Below, in pieces: positions 1 to 13,545 of a stretch of DNA of 64,000 nucleotides (the first letter of the stretch is position 1; the number at the start of each line of letters is the position of its first letter). The notes under the pieces are model-generated. The model did not search any database, was not told the DNA's origin, and saw only the letters and a program-made list of their open reading frames with translations. The stretch is taken from NCBI GenBank assembly GCA_964006375.1, contig OZ023267.1:13183846-13247845 (forward strand), read 5' to 3'. Made by a program: the position numbers and the translations under genes. Origin of the DNA: Tillus elongatus. Its lineage: Eukaryota > Arthropoda > Insecta > Coleoptera > Cleridae.

Positions 1-1044
1 AGGGATGGCAGCCTTTGGGTGAGGGTAGGGTCACCGATGAGACGTATAGCTCTCTTTTGAATGGAGTCCAGGATAGCCAGTGTAAAAGCGGCAGCGGCAC
101 CCCAGATGTGGGAGCAGTATTCAAGGTTTGGCCTTATTTGTGAAGTATATAAGGTATAGAGATTAGCTGGTGAAAAGTATTTGCGAGCCCGGAAGAGGAA
201 ACCTAATTTCTTAGCAGCCGCTTCTGCAATTGATGTGACATGTTGGTGCCAATTAAGACTTCGATCCACAGAAATGCCAACAAGAGAAAAGGACTCATTA
301 CTTTGAATAACTTGGTTGTTCATTGTGATGGGTCTAGTGCTGGTGTATCTCTTGTGAGAAAGAAAGCAAGACTTAGTTTTGGTGGGGTTGAATTGTACAA
401 GATTTCTACTTCCCCAGTCTAATATTTTTTGGAGATCCATGGAGACAGAGCCCTCCATGAGTCTGCGATCCTCATCTAATTGGGCTAAAGGGACAGGCTT
501 AGAATATTGTATATTTGAATGGAGGGTGCTGTCGTCCGCGTAGCTGTGAACTGGGTTGGATGTGCTCGAGAGGAGGTCATTGATGTGGAGAAGAAACAAA
601 TTAGGGGCTAAAGCTGAACCTTGAGGAACTCCTGCATTAATTGGATACAGTTTAGAGGAATGGCCATCCACAACAACAGATATGCTCCTGTTGGAGAGGA
701 AATTTGCTGTCCACATACAGAGTTTTGGTGGTAGGCCATAGGCCGGAAGTTTATTAAGCAGCGCTGCGTGCCAGACCTGGTCGAATGCTTTGGATATGTC
801 TAGAGCAACAATCTGGGATTCACCGTGTTGTTCCATAGACTTGTTCCAAGAATGGGGGACAAAGGAAAGGAGGTCGGCAGTCGATCTGCGCTGACGGAAT
901 CCATACTGCCTGTCGTGGATTAGACTGTGTTTTTCAAGAAATTTCAGTAATTCGGTGTTTATATACTTTTCCATCACTTTAGAGACGACTGAAAGGAGAG
1001 AAATGGGCCTGTAGTTGCTGGGAAGCGCTATAACACGCGTTCTA
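1..1044 (-). mobile_element. Jockey-type LINE fragment (RT domain)
   Basis: This stretch matches, with the same orientation and order, the reverse transcriptase part of the better preserved LINE at 50862-54100, and it matches the + strand copy at 18330-19880. Read on the - strand it encodes pieces of the RT palm and thumb, including the region of the YADD-type active site (about 515-560), but with scattered substitutions and stops. The 5' side (higher coordinates) ends near 1044, where the similarity stops abruptly in unrelated AT-rich DNA. The 3' side runs off the window start. It is a dead, 5'-truncated retrotransposon copy. Confidence 0.85.
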
Positions 1045-2690
1045 ATCTCAGTTAGTGACTTCACTTTTTTTTTTAATTTTTAAGTCTTATTTCATTTTAC
1101 CGTTCATGTTTGTATGACAAATTCAATTAGGACGAGATGAAAACTTTTAAGACTTAATTTAATTTGAATAGCACATCTGGTTGTTTGTTATTGCCCTAAC
1201 TTAATGAAACCGTTCCATACTTAATACAGCCGTAGACTTTTCCAGTGGCTTCACAAGTGCTTGTTCTTTTCTGCAACCGATTTCAATTTTTACTGGACGC
1301 AGCCAGTGCGTTATGGTAGCGAATTTTCATTAAAGTTTCCAATTTCAGTAGCTCAATTTGCTATTAACCTAACGTTCGTGGGCCAGGAACCAGTTTTTTC
1401 TGGAACATTTTAAGTTTATTTTCGGAAAATTGTTGTACATTTTCAACCAGTGAAGTTATTTTCATGAAATAAGGCACATTGTTTCTACTATATAGGTTAT
1501 ACTGGTAACCAAATTTGATGCCTGTTTTCTTTTTAAAAAAAATTTGCTATTTAAAACATTTTTATGAAACTTCACTACCATAACGCACTTGATGCATCTA
1601 AACTTTTATATATTTCATATTATTAATTTAGTAAAATTATACTGTAAAAGTAAGGTGTTTTTGTTATCAATAATTTTCAAAAAAATCATTGTTTCCTCCT
1701 TTAACTCACCGCGTTCTCATATGAGGACAAAAATTGAGCTATCATATTAAATTTTTCTGCATGCCATAATTCATCAAAATAATCAAAGAAACAATATCCA
1801 AAGAAATAAATTTTTAATTTGAAAACTTAATATTAAACAGTGACTTTTGGATTAAACCGTAATATTTTCAGGCCAAGAATCCACCGCGCGATTGCTTTTG
1901 GATCACCTGTACAGATTATATTGTAATTTATTATACATCTAATGCATTAATTTAAATGGTAACAAGATGTATGTAAAGTATTACACGTAACGATTTCATA
2001 ATAATTTCCCTTTAAAACCACAGTGTATCTTATTGTTTTACTTTATATGATCTCAATGATGTACATGCTATGTTTTTTCCAATGGTGATTAATAGACACA
2101 CCGTTTGCATGACTGTAAAGAACGCGGAAACGATCTGGATAAGATCGTATAATGATTGTCCTTGTTCGTTTGAGAATAAGATGTGTCGCAAGCCTACATG
2201 CACCAAGAACATTACGCAGACAAGATTCGGTATTTGTATTACCTCCTGGACAATTAAAATGTCGTTTCTAGTATAACAACGACCAAAACGTAAAGCTTCA
2301 TTTGTGTGCGCTTTGCCAAAAATGGGACAATTTTGATCTGATATGAATTGAATAGACAATTTGCATGGATTTTCCATTACATGAATTTAACATGTACCTA
2401 ATAGTTTTTCATACATAGATCCTTATTACAAGCATGAAAATACTCAAAAACATATGTAGTGGAGTGAAAGAGACTTTTAAAATAAATAAAAAATCGAATT
2501 ATTATCATGTGACCGCGAACGTTCTGTTATTAGTTGTGACGTACTTGGACAGTGAATAAATGACGTGTTTACATTTGCCCTATGGTATGATAAGTACTTT
2601 CGCTGGTTTCTCAACATCGTGGTGATGTAAACACAGAGAAGCAAGCTCACTGTCATTGTGACATTACCCTCCAGTGACGTCACAGATTAT
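1045..2690. other. AT-rich non-coding interval with one small dispersed repeat
   Basis: Apart from the repeat at 1293-1602 I see no supported gene here. The short ORFs at 2030-2377 and 2477-2683 show no domain, no codon pattern and no neighbours that would support them. Confidence 0.5.
1293..1602 (+). repeat. MITE-like module with inverted ends (GGACGCAG..CTGCGTCC type)
   Basis: About 310 bp bounded by near-complementary ends: the left reads GACGCAGCCAGTGCGTTATGG and the right ends with CCATAACGCACTTGATGCAT. The interior carries the phrase CTACTATATAGGTTATACTGG, found in the other copies at 8970-9283, 13060-13286, 16835-17130, 32206-32520 plus 42150-42283, and in part at 22762. In the complete copy at 7944-9283 this module forms one end of a longer element, so it may be a solo end rather than an independent MITE. 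Confidence 0.75.
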
Positions 2691-2699
2691 GCCGGAAAA

Positions 2700-3945
2700 A
2701 TAGGACGGTTGGTCAAGGGCTCGGGGCGAGCCCCGAGAAAGCAATCGTCATACCGTTTACGAGGAGAAGGAAGTGGGAGAGCCACAGAACTCGGAGGTAA
2801 AATATCTTGGGGTCGTATTGGACTCTAAGCTAACCTGGAATGGTCACGTTGAAAAAATACTGCGTAAGGCAGTCATGACGTTAGCCGTTACTAGGCGGCT
2901 ATATGGAAAAACGTGGGGACTAAGACCTAATATCGCCCACTGGGTGTAAACAAGGATGGTCAGACCATCGTTAACATACACGGCACTGGTCTGGTGGCCT
3001 AAGGTGACACAATCCAGTGCCAAATAAAAACTAGGCAAGATCCAAAGGATGGCTTGCCTAGACATCACAGGGGCCGTGTCTTCAACCCCAACAGCCGTCA
3101 TGGAGGTGTTGCTGGATCTGGGGCAGGCCAGGCTAGGACTATACAGACTAGCCTGCAATGGTAGGCTGAAGATCTACCCAGGCTTCAGGGGCCACTGCAA
3201 AATTCAGGAGATCGTGAAGGAGCACATGCTTGTAATAAGGCCACACTATGCAAGCCCGCGATTCTGCAGGGAAAACAACTTTACAGTGGAAATCCCCGAC
3301 CGCGAGGCATGGCGGGAGAAGACGCTGGGCATACCACGGGACGCGCTCGTCTGGTTCACGGACGGATCCGGCGGGGAGCGTGGGACGGGGGCAGGTGTTT
3401 ATTCGGAAGGACCGAGGGTAAGTCATAGTATTTCCCTCGGAGCCCATGCAACGGTCTTTCAGGCCAAAATTCCTGCACTGCGTGCGGGAGAACAAGAGGA
3501 GGGGCTGCACCACCAAACGGATCCTCATAGCCACAGACCGCCCTTAAGGCCCTAAGTTACCCAGGTCCACGGGTAAATTCCTGGCTGGTGAGTCAGTGCC
3601 GAGACGAGACGAGCGACCTGGCTGGGAAGAATGAGGTCACCTTCATCTGGGTGCCGGGTCACTCGGGGTCAAAAGCAATGAAAAAGCTGACAGTCTCGCG
3701 AAGAGAGGGCCAGCAGAACCATTTATGGGACCAGAACCGGCTCTGGGCGTGACAAAGACCACTGCTAGGGGAGCTATTAAGTCGTGGGTCAGAAACCAAC
3801 ACAAGGTGTACTGGGCAGACTGTCCATGGCTCAGACATGGAAAGTCAATAATTGACGAACCCAGTTCAAAGAGAGCTGTGGAGCTGCTAAATCTTAGCAG
3901 AGGACAGCTCAGAAACATAACAGGTCTCTTGAATCGAGCTACAAC
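2700..3945 (+). pseudogene. R1/I-like LINE ORF2 fragment (thumb + RNase H), broken
   Basis: The frame reading EVKYLGVVLDSKLTWNGHVE at about 2790-2850 is the RT thumb, and WFTDGSGGERGTGAG near 3350 is the first RNase H aspartate motif. A related, cleaner copy lies at 13546-14889. This copy has an in-frame stop at about 2948, a stop at 3026, a small deletion after residue MEVLLDL (about 3115) and a frameshift near 3465. The 5' end is truncated within the RT, and similarity to the sister copy stops near 3940 before the C-terminal zinc knuckle. It cannot encode an active protein. Confidence 0.8.
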
Positions 3946-4132
3946 AACACAACTCACCTTTGTCCACAGTAGGCAGATCGACGCCTTAGAGTCATGTCCT
4001 TACATATTTCCTTTACCTCTTGAAAATGGCTCCAAAACAGGAGCCGAAACGTCGAGTTTTAATAAATCCTGGACGCGGTTCAACCTGAGAACCAAGTATA
4101 TCTCACATTAAAGACTGCGGAAATCTTTTCGA

Positions 4133-4145
<13 letters not shown>

Positions 4146-4205
<60 letters not shown>
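4146..4205. repeat. (TA)n microsatellite
   Basis: An uninterrupted TA run follows a short CATA tract. It abuts the 3' end of the antisense LINE at 4205-6198. Confidence 0.95.
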
Positions 4206-4208
<3 letters not shown>

Positions 4209-6198
4209 AAATAGCCTTTATTCACACAGTAGATAATACAATACTCAAGTGCACAATTAAAAAAAACAAAAAAAAAATACAACAATACAACGTAGTTTAC
4301 AAAAACACAGTTCATGTACATAATTAAAAGAAAAATAATAAGAAACTGTGTGAATATGGCGAAGTTCAGACGGATGTATAATCATCCCCTGCTCTCCCAC
4401 TTACGCCCATATGCAAAACTGATAGTCAACAGCCAGCCCGGCAACCTGCTTAAACACCACGCATAATCAGCAACAGTTTCCTTTTGAAGGAACGCACAGA
4501 GCAGCTCTTAACACTCTCATCAAGACCATTGTATATAGCGTATATCTGATAGGTAAAAGACCGTTTAAACAGTGTTAGCCTGTACTTAGGTGGTGAAATT
4601 AAGCTCTTCGACCGTATGTTAATGCTATGAACATCAGTTCTGTGCGTTACCTTTCTATACAAGTAGGTTGGGACTCTAGATACAATAATAGAATGGAACA
4701 ATGTTGCTGCTCTCAGCGTGAAACGATTACGCATATTAAGCCACTTCGCTTCATTTAGTTTATGCGAGATATGTTCGAATTTTCGAATCCCATACGCGAA
4801 CCTCAGACAGGAATTTGGCAGTCTCTGTATCCGATTATAATCGCAACCATCCAAGCATGGCGAATATAATTCCGAGCAATAGGCAAACTGCGAGAGTACT
4901 AAGGTATTCCCAAGCATTAGCTTAACATCAGTCGGAAGATAGGTCCTTTGCGGGTACAGCAGACGCAGGTTGTTGTAGGCCCGCTGAAGGCAGGCACCAA
5001 CATGCCGCTTATATCTAAACTTGTTATCCATTATCACACCCAAGTTTCGCACCTCATCCAAAAGCTCTAGAGGCTCCCCATTGATCATGACCCTCACATT
5101 TACCTTTAAGCGCTCTACAAGAATCTGACTCCCAAACAAAATAGCAGCCGACTTCTTCGCATTTAGACACAGCTATTTATCTTTGGACACTTTGTACAAT
5201 GAATGCAGATCGGAATTCACCTTTCCCAGTGCATCCGAAAGCTCTGCGGCATTGAAGGAAATGTCGTCAGCGTACATCTGTACTTTAGAATACTGAATGA
5301 CCCTAGGGAAATGATTTACGTAAATAGCGAAAAGCAGGGGCCCAAGGACCGAGCCCTGCGGCACACCACATTCCACAAGACGAGCATCCGACTCGCAGCT
5401 GCCAATTCTCACAATAAGGTAGCGTTCCCTCAAGTAATTTCTGATGAACGCCAGAGCTTCCGAGCCCATCCCAACAGCTCTCAATATTTTCAGCAATATA
5501 TTATGATTTATGGTGTCGAAGGCCTTGGAAAAATCCAACAGCACCAGTAGTGTCAGCATACCCTGGTCCGTGGCCCGCAAAATGTCGTCTGTAACCCTTA
5601 GCAGTGCAGTGGCACAGCTATGATTAGCCCGGAACCCAGACTGAAAGTCAGATAAGATGTTCTTGTCACTCAAGTAAGTCCTAAGCTGCGAGTCCAGCAC
5701 CCTTTCCAGCAGCTTTGATAATATGGGCAATATAATGATTATCCGCAGTTGATTCAGCTCCGTAGGATCCACCACCTTCGGAAACGGCAGCCCGATAGCA
5801 TATTTCCAGATTTTTGTACAATAGCCTTCCAGAATACACGAGTTGATTATGTGTGTTATGAAGCCAACTATATACCTGCTACAAAGCTTAATCATAGTAA
5901 TGCTCAATCCATCACGTCCTGTTGCATTGGTCTTGATCGCATTTATGTGCCGGAGCACCGTCGAATCATCGACCAAACAAAACTGCAATCCTTCCCCACC
6001 ACCAATCGCCCCGAAAAATGCAGACCCATTGATGCTGCTCCCCATAGGATCCTGACTTAAGCTATTGTTCATAAAGTGATCAGCGACTTTATGGGGATCC
6101 CTGAGAGCTTCAGGTAATGTTGTCTTTCTCTTGGTGCCTATATTTGAACATATAGTTTCATGAGCATCTAACTTAACGCGACTGCCTGAAATTTTTTA
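4205..6198 (-). pseudogene. CR1/jockey-like LINE reverse transcriptase, 5'-truncated
   Basis: On the - strand one frame is open from about 6198 to 4450, broken by a single in-frame stop next to position 5173 (…VSKDK, stop, LCLNAKKS…). The N-terminal part carries RT motifs: FQSGFRANHSCATALL (about 5640-5600), LLDFSKAFDTINHNILL (about 5545-5495), GVPQGSVLGPLLFAIYVN (about 5375-5320) and the catalytic QMYADD (about 5285-5268). The C-terminal part after the stop is the thumb and connection (NLGVIMDNKFRYKRHVGACL). No endonuclease domain remains, so it is 5'-truncated. The A-rich tail and a reverse AATAAA-like signal lie at about 4205-4290, next to a TA array. Only one nonsense change and the 5' truncation disable it, so it is fairly young. 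Confidence 0.88.
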
Positions 6199-6199
6199 T

Positions 6200-6480
6200 T
6201 AATTTGAGATTTTCTTTATTATGTTATCCCAAATATCCTGAGCAATACATTATTTGGCAATGGTGCCATATCTCAGTTGCGTACATTTTCTTTAAATCTA
6301 GCTTGAACAGTTCTTTTAGTTTGCCCAACATATTTAAGTTCACAATCCTTACAACTCATTTCATAGAGTCCCGACACTGTTTTATCTTTATCCTTTAGGC
6401 TGCCTAGCAAATTTTTTAATGTTTTTTTTTTCGTAGAAAATGTTAGCTGTAAATTGGCTTTCTTAAAAATGCTATTAAAA
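6200..6480 (-). pseudogene. Penelope-like element GIY-YIG endonuclease remnant
   Basis: On the - strand the translation includes LYEMSCKDCELKYVGQTKRT (about 6370-6310), matching the GIY-YIG nuclease segment GIYEISCKDCDLKYVGQTRR of the copy at 46245-46574. The leading GIY glycine region is off frame by one base and a stop follows soon after, so it is inactive. It abuts the 5' end of the LINE at 4205-6198. Confidence 0.75.
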
Positions 6481-7300
6481 CCTCTCGTAATTCGCGGTTC
6501 AAATAGTAAACAGACAACGTGACAACGTGGTGGTGGTGGTCAAAAAGGTGGTATGGCCTCGACGGAACTGTCGTAAGCCACAGACTTTTTTTTTAATTTC
6601 TCATCTGTTTAAATGTCTATATTACATACCACAGTTGCTTCCTCCAGACTTCCTTTTCAATTTATTGAAAAAGCAAAGTACATACAAATAATTCTAATAG
6701 TAAATATCTTAAAAATCCTCTTATAACAGAATAAATTTCAATTACATTACATCATCAAATAAATTAGGACTTAGTTTTTGAATTACACTGTTATTAATTA
6801 TTATTACACTTGTTAACACGATGCCGGTGTATTTTAGACTACTTTTCCGTTAGTTGCAACAGAAGCAATGCCACATAAAATGATTAACAAATTATAATAA
6901 AAGCGAAACATTTAAATGCAAACTCAGTTACGATTTATAATCATATGTTTCTTTGCGAAGGTTACACGAGGTAATTAATAGCAGAACTGAATTATAATTG
7001 TATCATTTTTTTCTGCTCTGTAAAGTGTTTTCATAATTACCAATTATTAAAATCGATTAATAGTAATTTGAGCTCATTTGTATTCAACGCTGAACTGTCG
7101 GAACACAGACGGATGTCGCAAACCTAACAAGACCATTAGCGAAGTATTTGTTAATGTTAAAAAACAAACACAACCGCAAGATTTCACTTGAAATGAAAAA
7201 TTGTGCAAATCAACACTAATATAGACATTTCGTTATTAAATATGCATAATAATCACAGGTATAATAAACTGAACGTTGTTTATGGTTTCGAAATTGTACC
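6481..7300. other. AT-rich non-coding interval
   Basis: No supported ORF, RNA gene or clear repeat end is visible beyond a short GTG/GGT run at about 6520-6550. Confidence 0.5.
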
Positions 7301-7943
7301 TACATATACAGGGTGAGCCACGGTGGATGGAGTATTAAAAGTATATAGAGAACGAATCAACCGATTGCTTTGAAATTTTGTTTGCGGATGTAACGGAGTT
7401 TGATCTCTCGACCTAAAATATTTTTGAAAATGCAGTGTTGCCACATATACGTAAAACTGGCAACATCTTCGTAATTTTAAATGGAACACCCTATATATTT
7501 TTGCATTTTTTGAATTGTCGTCTCTTTTTGAGTAACTTTTGTTGATATTTTCCTATACCTATCTCAAGTCGTTTTCGAGATAATAATTATTTTCTGAATT
7601 TATTACCAAAAATTTGACTTTCATTAAATCGTATTTTCTCCTACCGACGAAGCGATTTAAAGATAATTTTTTAGCTACGGTTAGGCAAGGTCTAGGGGCA
7701 TCTCCTCCATTAATCAAATCTTTAGAATATCATACAGGGTGAGTTAGAGAACGCTTTCTATAAGTGACTCGGAGAAATGCACGAAAGTCATTTTTTTTAA
7801 ATAGAACGCCCTGTATGTTTTCAAATTTTTTGGATCGTCTTCTCTTTTTGAGTAACTTTTGTTAATATTTCCCTATACCTATCTCAAGGCGTTTTCGATT
7901 TATGGTCACTTTTCTCTAACCTATCCAAGATTATTGGTCTTTT

Positions 7944-9283
<1,340 letters not shown>

Positions 9284-9726
9284 TTTTTGTATATCATAAT
9301 GGGTGGGCCATGAAATTTCTATTTTGTCACTTTGTCATGACAACAGACATGCTGTTTATCTAAATAAGTTTGACGTTAGTGATATTTACATTCAATTTGA
9401 ATAGCTATAGCACAAACATGACATAAAATAATTATACAAACACAGTTTTAATGGATTTGTTTTTTATTCATGAACAGTGCAATAAGATTATCAGCAGAAC
9501 TTGTAGAAGATTTAATGATAAATATCCGAATTTGCCGCAGATGAATAACAGAAAGTTTCTACGAATTCATAGGAATTTTATAAATTTTGGTTCGTCGTTA
9601 TGAGAACAATAACACTATCAGTATTTGGAAAAACTAATACCTAATCAGCGATAATAGTAAAAAACGCCAAGTAGCAATAACAAATAATACCAATGACAGT
9701 AATAAATATGTATAAAAATCTTAAAA

Positions 9727-10800
9727 CTATAATAATTGTTCGAAATGTTGACCGTTAACTTCCAGACACTTTTGTATACGATGATGCACGGCGTTTGTTG
9801 TAGCAGCTCTTATTTCAGCGGGGTCCAAGTTTTCAATCTCTTGAATCACTCGACGTTCTAATTCTGCCCTGTTGTGGACTGGAGTTTTATAAACTCGATC
9901 TTTAAGAATACCCCAAAGATAAAAATCTAACGGGGTAAGGTCAGGGGACCTCGCAGGCCAGTTACACGGTCCCAAACGTCTGATCCAACGGTCATCGAAA
10001 AGCCGGTCCAACTCCATTCTAATTTCGGATATACAATATGCAGGAGCCCCGTCGAGTTGATACCAACAAGTTCTATATGTTTCAATTGACAGATTATCAA
10101 GGAAGCCTTCCACAATTGTTCTAATTATATCTAAATATTTTCTGGAATTCAATTTTTCGTCATATATGTAATATTTTATTTTGTCATCCAATAACATACA
10201 AAAAACATTTAAACTAAATTTCACTTGAAAACCAGCCTCTCTAGTAACGTGGGGGTTGTCTGTGGCCCAATTGTGACGATTTCGTGTGTTACAAATCCCC
10301 TCCCTAGAAAATTTGGATTCATCAGTCCATATCATTTTCTTTAAAAAATTGGGGTCCTCTTGCATACGCACAACTAACATTTCACACAACTCTATTCTCT
10401 GTAGATAATCCTGAGGCGTGAGAAATTGAACTCTTGTAAATTTATAATTATGCATTTTATGATTTACTAGTATTCTTCGAATGGATGAATATGGCAATCC
10501 TAAATCCTGTTCAGCACAACGTATGGAATACTGGGGATTCGCATGAAAATACGCTAGCACATTGATTTCATTTACCTCGTCAGATGTCACAGGTTTGGGT
10601 AGATTTCTTGCATCTCTTAACGACGCACCAGATTTTATAAAATTCCTATGAATTCGTAGAAACTTTCTGTTATTCATCTGCGGCAAATTCGGATATTTAT
10701 CATTAAATCTTCTACAAGTTCTGCTGATAATCTTATTGCACTGTCCATGAATAATAAACAAATCCATTAAAACTGTGTTTGTATAATTATTTTCTGCCAT
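9727..10800 (-). CDS. Tc1/mariner-superfamily transposase, DD41D type
   Basis: An intact 357-residue frame if started at the ATG at 10800 (MAENNYTN); an in-frame upstream ATG at 10848 would add 16 residues. It catalyses cut-and-paste transposition at TA targets. An N-terminal helix-turn-helix region (YSIRCAEQDLGLPYSSIRRI) is followed by the catalytic triad: Asp in WTDESKF, Asp in WYQLDGAPAY and Asp in SPDLTPLDFYLWG. I count 41 residues between the second and third aspartates, which places it in the DD41D group rather than classical mariner DD34D. I chose the later start because the duplicated left arm preserves sequence up to that ATG region, with the left copy broken by ATG ACA TAA. The frame has no stops, so the copy may be recent or still functional in trans. 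Confidence 0.9.
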   Translation of the reverse strand: MAENNYTNTVLMDLFIIHGQCNKIISRTCRRFNDKYPNLPQMNNRKFLRIHRNFIKSGASLRDARNLPKPVTSDEVNEINVLAYFHANPQYSIRCAEQDLGLPYSSIRRILVNHKMHNYKFTRVQFLTPQDYLQRIELCEMLVVRMQEDPNFLKKMIWTDESKFSREGICNTRNRHNWATDNPHVTREAGFQVKFSLNVFCMLLDDKIKYYIYDEKLNSRKYLDIIRTIVEGFLDNLSIETYRTCWYQLDGAPAYCISEIRMELDRLFDDRWIRRLGPCNWPARSPDLTPLDFYLWGILKDRVYKTPVHNRAELERRVIQEIENLDPAEIRAATTNAVHHRIQKCLEVNGQHFEQLL

Positions 10801-11572
10801 ATTTGTGCTATAGCTATTCAAATTGAATGTAAATATAACTAAAGTCAAATTTATTTAGATAAACAGCATGTCTGTTGTCATGTCAAATTGACAAAATAGA
10901 AATTTCATGGCCCACCCATTATGATATACAAAAAGACCAATAATCTTGGATAGGTTAGAGAAAAGTGACCATAAATCGAAAACACCTTGAGATAGGTATA
11001 GGGAAATATTAACAAAAGTTACTCAAAAAGAGAAGACGATCCAAAAAATTTGAAAATATACAGGGCGTTCTATTTTAAAAAAATGACTTTCGTGCATTTC
11101 TCCGAGTCACTTATAGAAAACGTTCTCTAACTCACCCTGTATGATATTCTAAACATTTGATTATTGGAGGAGATGCCCCTAGACCTTGCCTAACCGTAGC
11201 TAAAAAATTATCTTTAAATCGCTTCGTCGGTAGGAGAAAACACGATTTAATGAAAGTCAAATTTTTGGTAATAAATTCAGAAAATAATTATTATCTCGAA
11301 AACGACTTGAGATAGGTATAGGAAAATATCAACAAAAGTTACTCAAAAAGAGACGACAATTCAAAAAAGCAAAAATATATAGGGTGTTCCATTTAAAATT
11401 ACGAAGATGTTGCCAGTTTTACGTATATGTGGCAACACTGCATTTTCGAAAATATTTTAGGTCGAGAGATCATACGCCATTACATCCGTAACCAAAATTT
11501 CAGAGCAATCGGTTGATTCATTCTCCATATACTTTTAATACTCCATCCACCGTGGCTCACCCTGTATATGTA

Positions 11573-13059
11573 AAAGTATATTATTATATTATTTATATGT
11601 TCCAACTGCTGTGTTGAAAGTGGCGTAACATTTGACTGGATATTAACACAATAAAAATAAAATAGATTGATGTATGGGTATTGTTAAAGTTCGACAGTTT
11701 TATTTGAGGCATTTAGCGAAATGAAAAGATATGTCAATCAAAATGCTGGGCTTGACCATGATTCTTTTATTATGAAAACCAAGTACACAATAAATGTTGT
11801 AATTAAACTTTTATTGGTATGAATGTGAGAATACAGCCTCAAATGTTACAATCTAATTAGGTATATGTAACATTTAAGGTACAAACTGATTACTTTCAAC
11901 ATTTGCAATCTATATAGGTGTTCCGTATAGGGATGTCCACTGAAAAAATACATCGATGTTTTTTCCGATGTAATGCATCGTTATGTGGCGTCGATTCTTT
12001 TCGATACATCGGGGGAAAACATCGATGTTTGCGATGCATCCGAAATATCAACATTTGAAACTCAAACCTTTTTATTAAAGGAGTGTTAGGTATAAAATTC
12101 ATCGAAAATATACATCATGTTTTTCTGGAGTAGTAAGGAAAAAATCATCAATGTTTGCGATGCTTTTAATCGGTAAAATAAAAAATAAAATGAAAAAAAA
12201 AGTAAAGTTTATTTTCTATTAATTCCTATACAAAAAAGTAAAAGCAGGATACAAAATAGTGCTGCAAATTGAATCATAACTTCCACATAACTGTGATAAT
12301 CTACTCTCCTCAGAAAAACATTCTCATTATATGAATTTAGGGTCCATGACTTGATCACAAGAAAAATATTAGTATTCCTGTACCCGTAAACTTCTGAAAC
12401 GTTATGTTATTCGAGTTTTAAGGAAAAGAAATATCAATTTTCACAAAATTACCCCCTCATTTATCCCCTACCCCTGAAGCGATTTTACCCAAGAACAAAC
12501 CAGACCGTTAGTTTGTCGGGTGCTCACTGTATACCAAATTTAAAGATGATATCTCAATTCGTTCGAAAGCTATTGGGCCTACTAACAGACAAACGTACAG
12601 TGCGACAGACAGACCGACAGACAAAAAAAATTCGTTCCAGAATCAAGTTTTTATATGTTCTGAGACTTTTTACGCTGTTTTAGCAACAAAAAAAATTCGA
12701 AATTTTTGTCACAGATATTCGACCCCCACACATTCAACCCCTAGTTTAATTTCAGCACAGAATACCAGATGTTTGATAAAATTGAAAGTTTTCTAATGAA
12801 CAAACCCTAAAATTACTCGAGTTTTAACGAAAAAAATTTCGAATGACAACCATACGTACGCACAAAAAATGATCAGCCTGAATTTTTTAGTAAACAGGTT
12901 GATTAATTTTCCTTTAAGTAAAAGTAGATATACGAAAGAATTAAAGTATATTAAGAACGTGGTGGAATATAACTGATACACTGCTTGCCTAGTGGCGAAA
13001 TTAATTAACAAACAAAAAACAAAGAGAATCTTAGCGGAATCGACGACTTTTAGAAGTTT
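11573..13059. other. AT-rich non-coding interval with short repeat remnants
   Basis: At 11925-12065 there are repeated CATCGATG-type words (ACATCGATGTTTTTTCCGATG, CATCGGGG, CATCGATGTTTGCGATGC) next to a GGATGTCCACTG end. These resemble the end of a hAT-type MITE, but no matching second end was found. The rest shows nothing I can name. Confidence 0.4.
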
Positions 13060-13545
13060 CAAATTCGGTTACCAGTATAACCTATATAGTAGAAACAATG
13101 TGCCATGTTTCATCAAAATAACTTTATTGTTTGAAAATGTACAAAAACTTCCGAAAGTAAACTTAAAGTGGTCCCGAAAAAGACTGCTTTCTTGGTCAAC
13201 CTTATAGGTTAATAGCAAATTGAGCTATTCAGATCTGAAGCATTTAATGAGAATTCGCCACCATAACGCACTTGCTGCGTTCCGATGAAAAATGCAAAAA
13301 TTCAATAACATAAGGCGTGTTCGATTAAAAAAAAAAAAAAGAAAATTGTATTGGCCAGCCCGTGATTGTAGACATATTTTGTTCAGATGTAGCTCAAGAC
13401 ACCATATAATTACTGTATACAATTTTTTTGCGTTTCTTATATAATAACGGTTATATTGAACTTTATTGATTTTTTTTTACGAAAATTCGACAAAAATTAT
13501 ATACCATTAAACGATAAACTCTATAGCTAAGACTACTGTCAAAGC

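Noticed and set aside
2030..2377. 115-residue ORF on the - strand
   Set aside because: No domain, overlapping ORFs on the other strand and no expression signals; probably chance.
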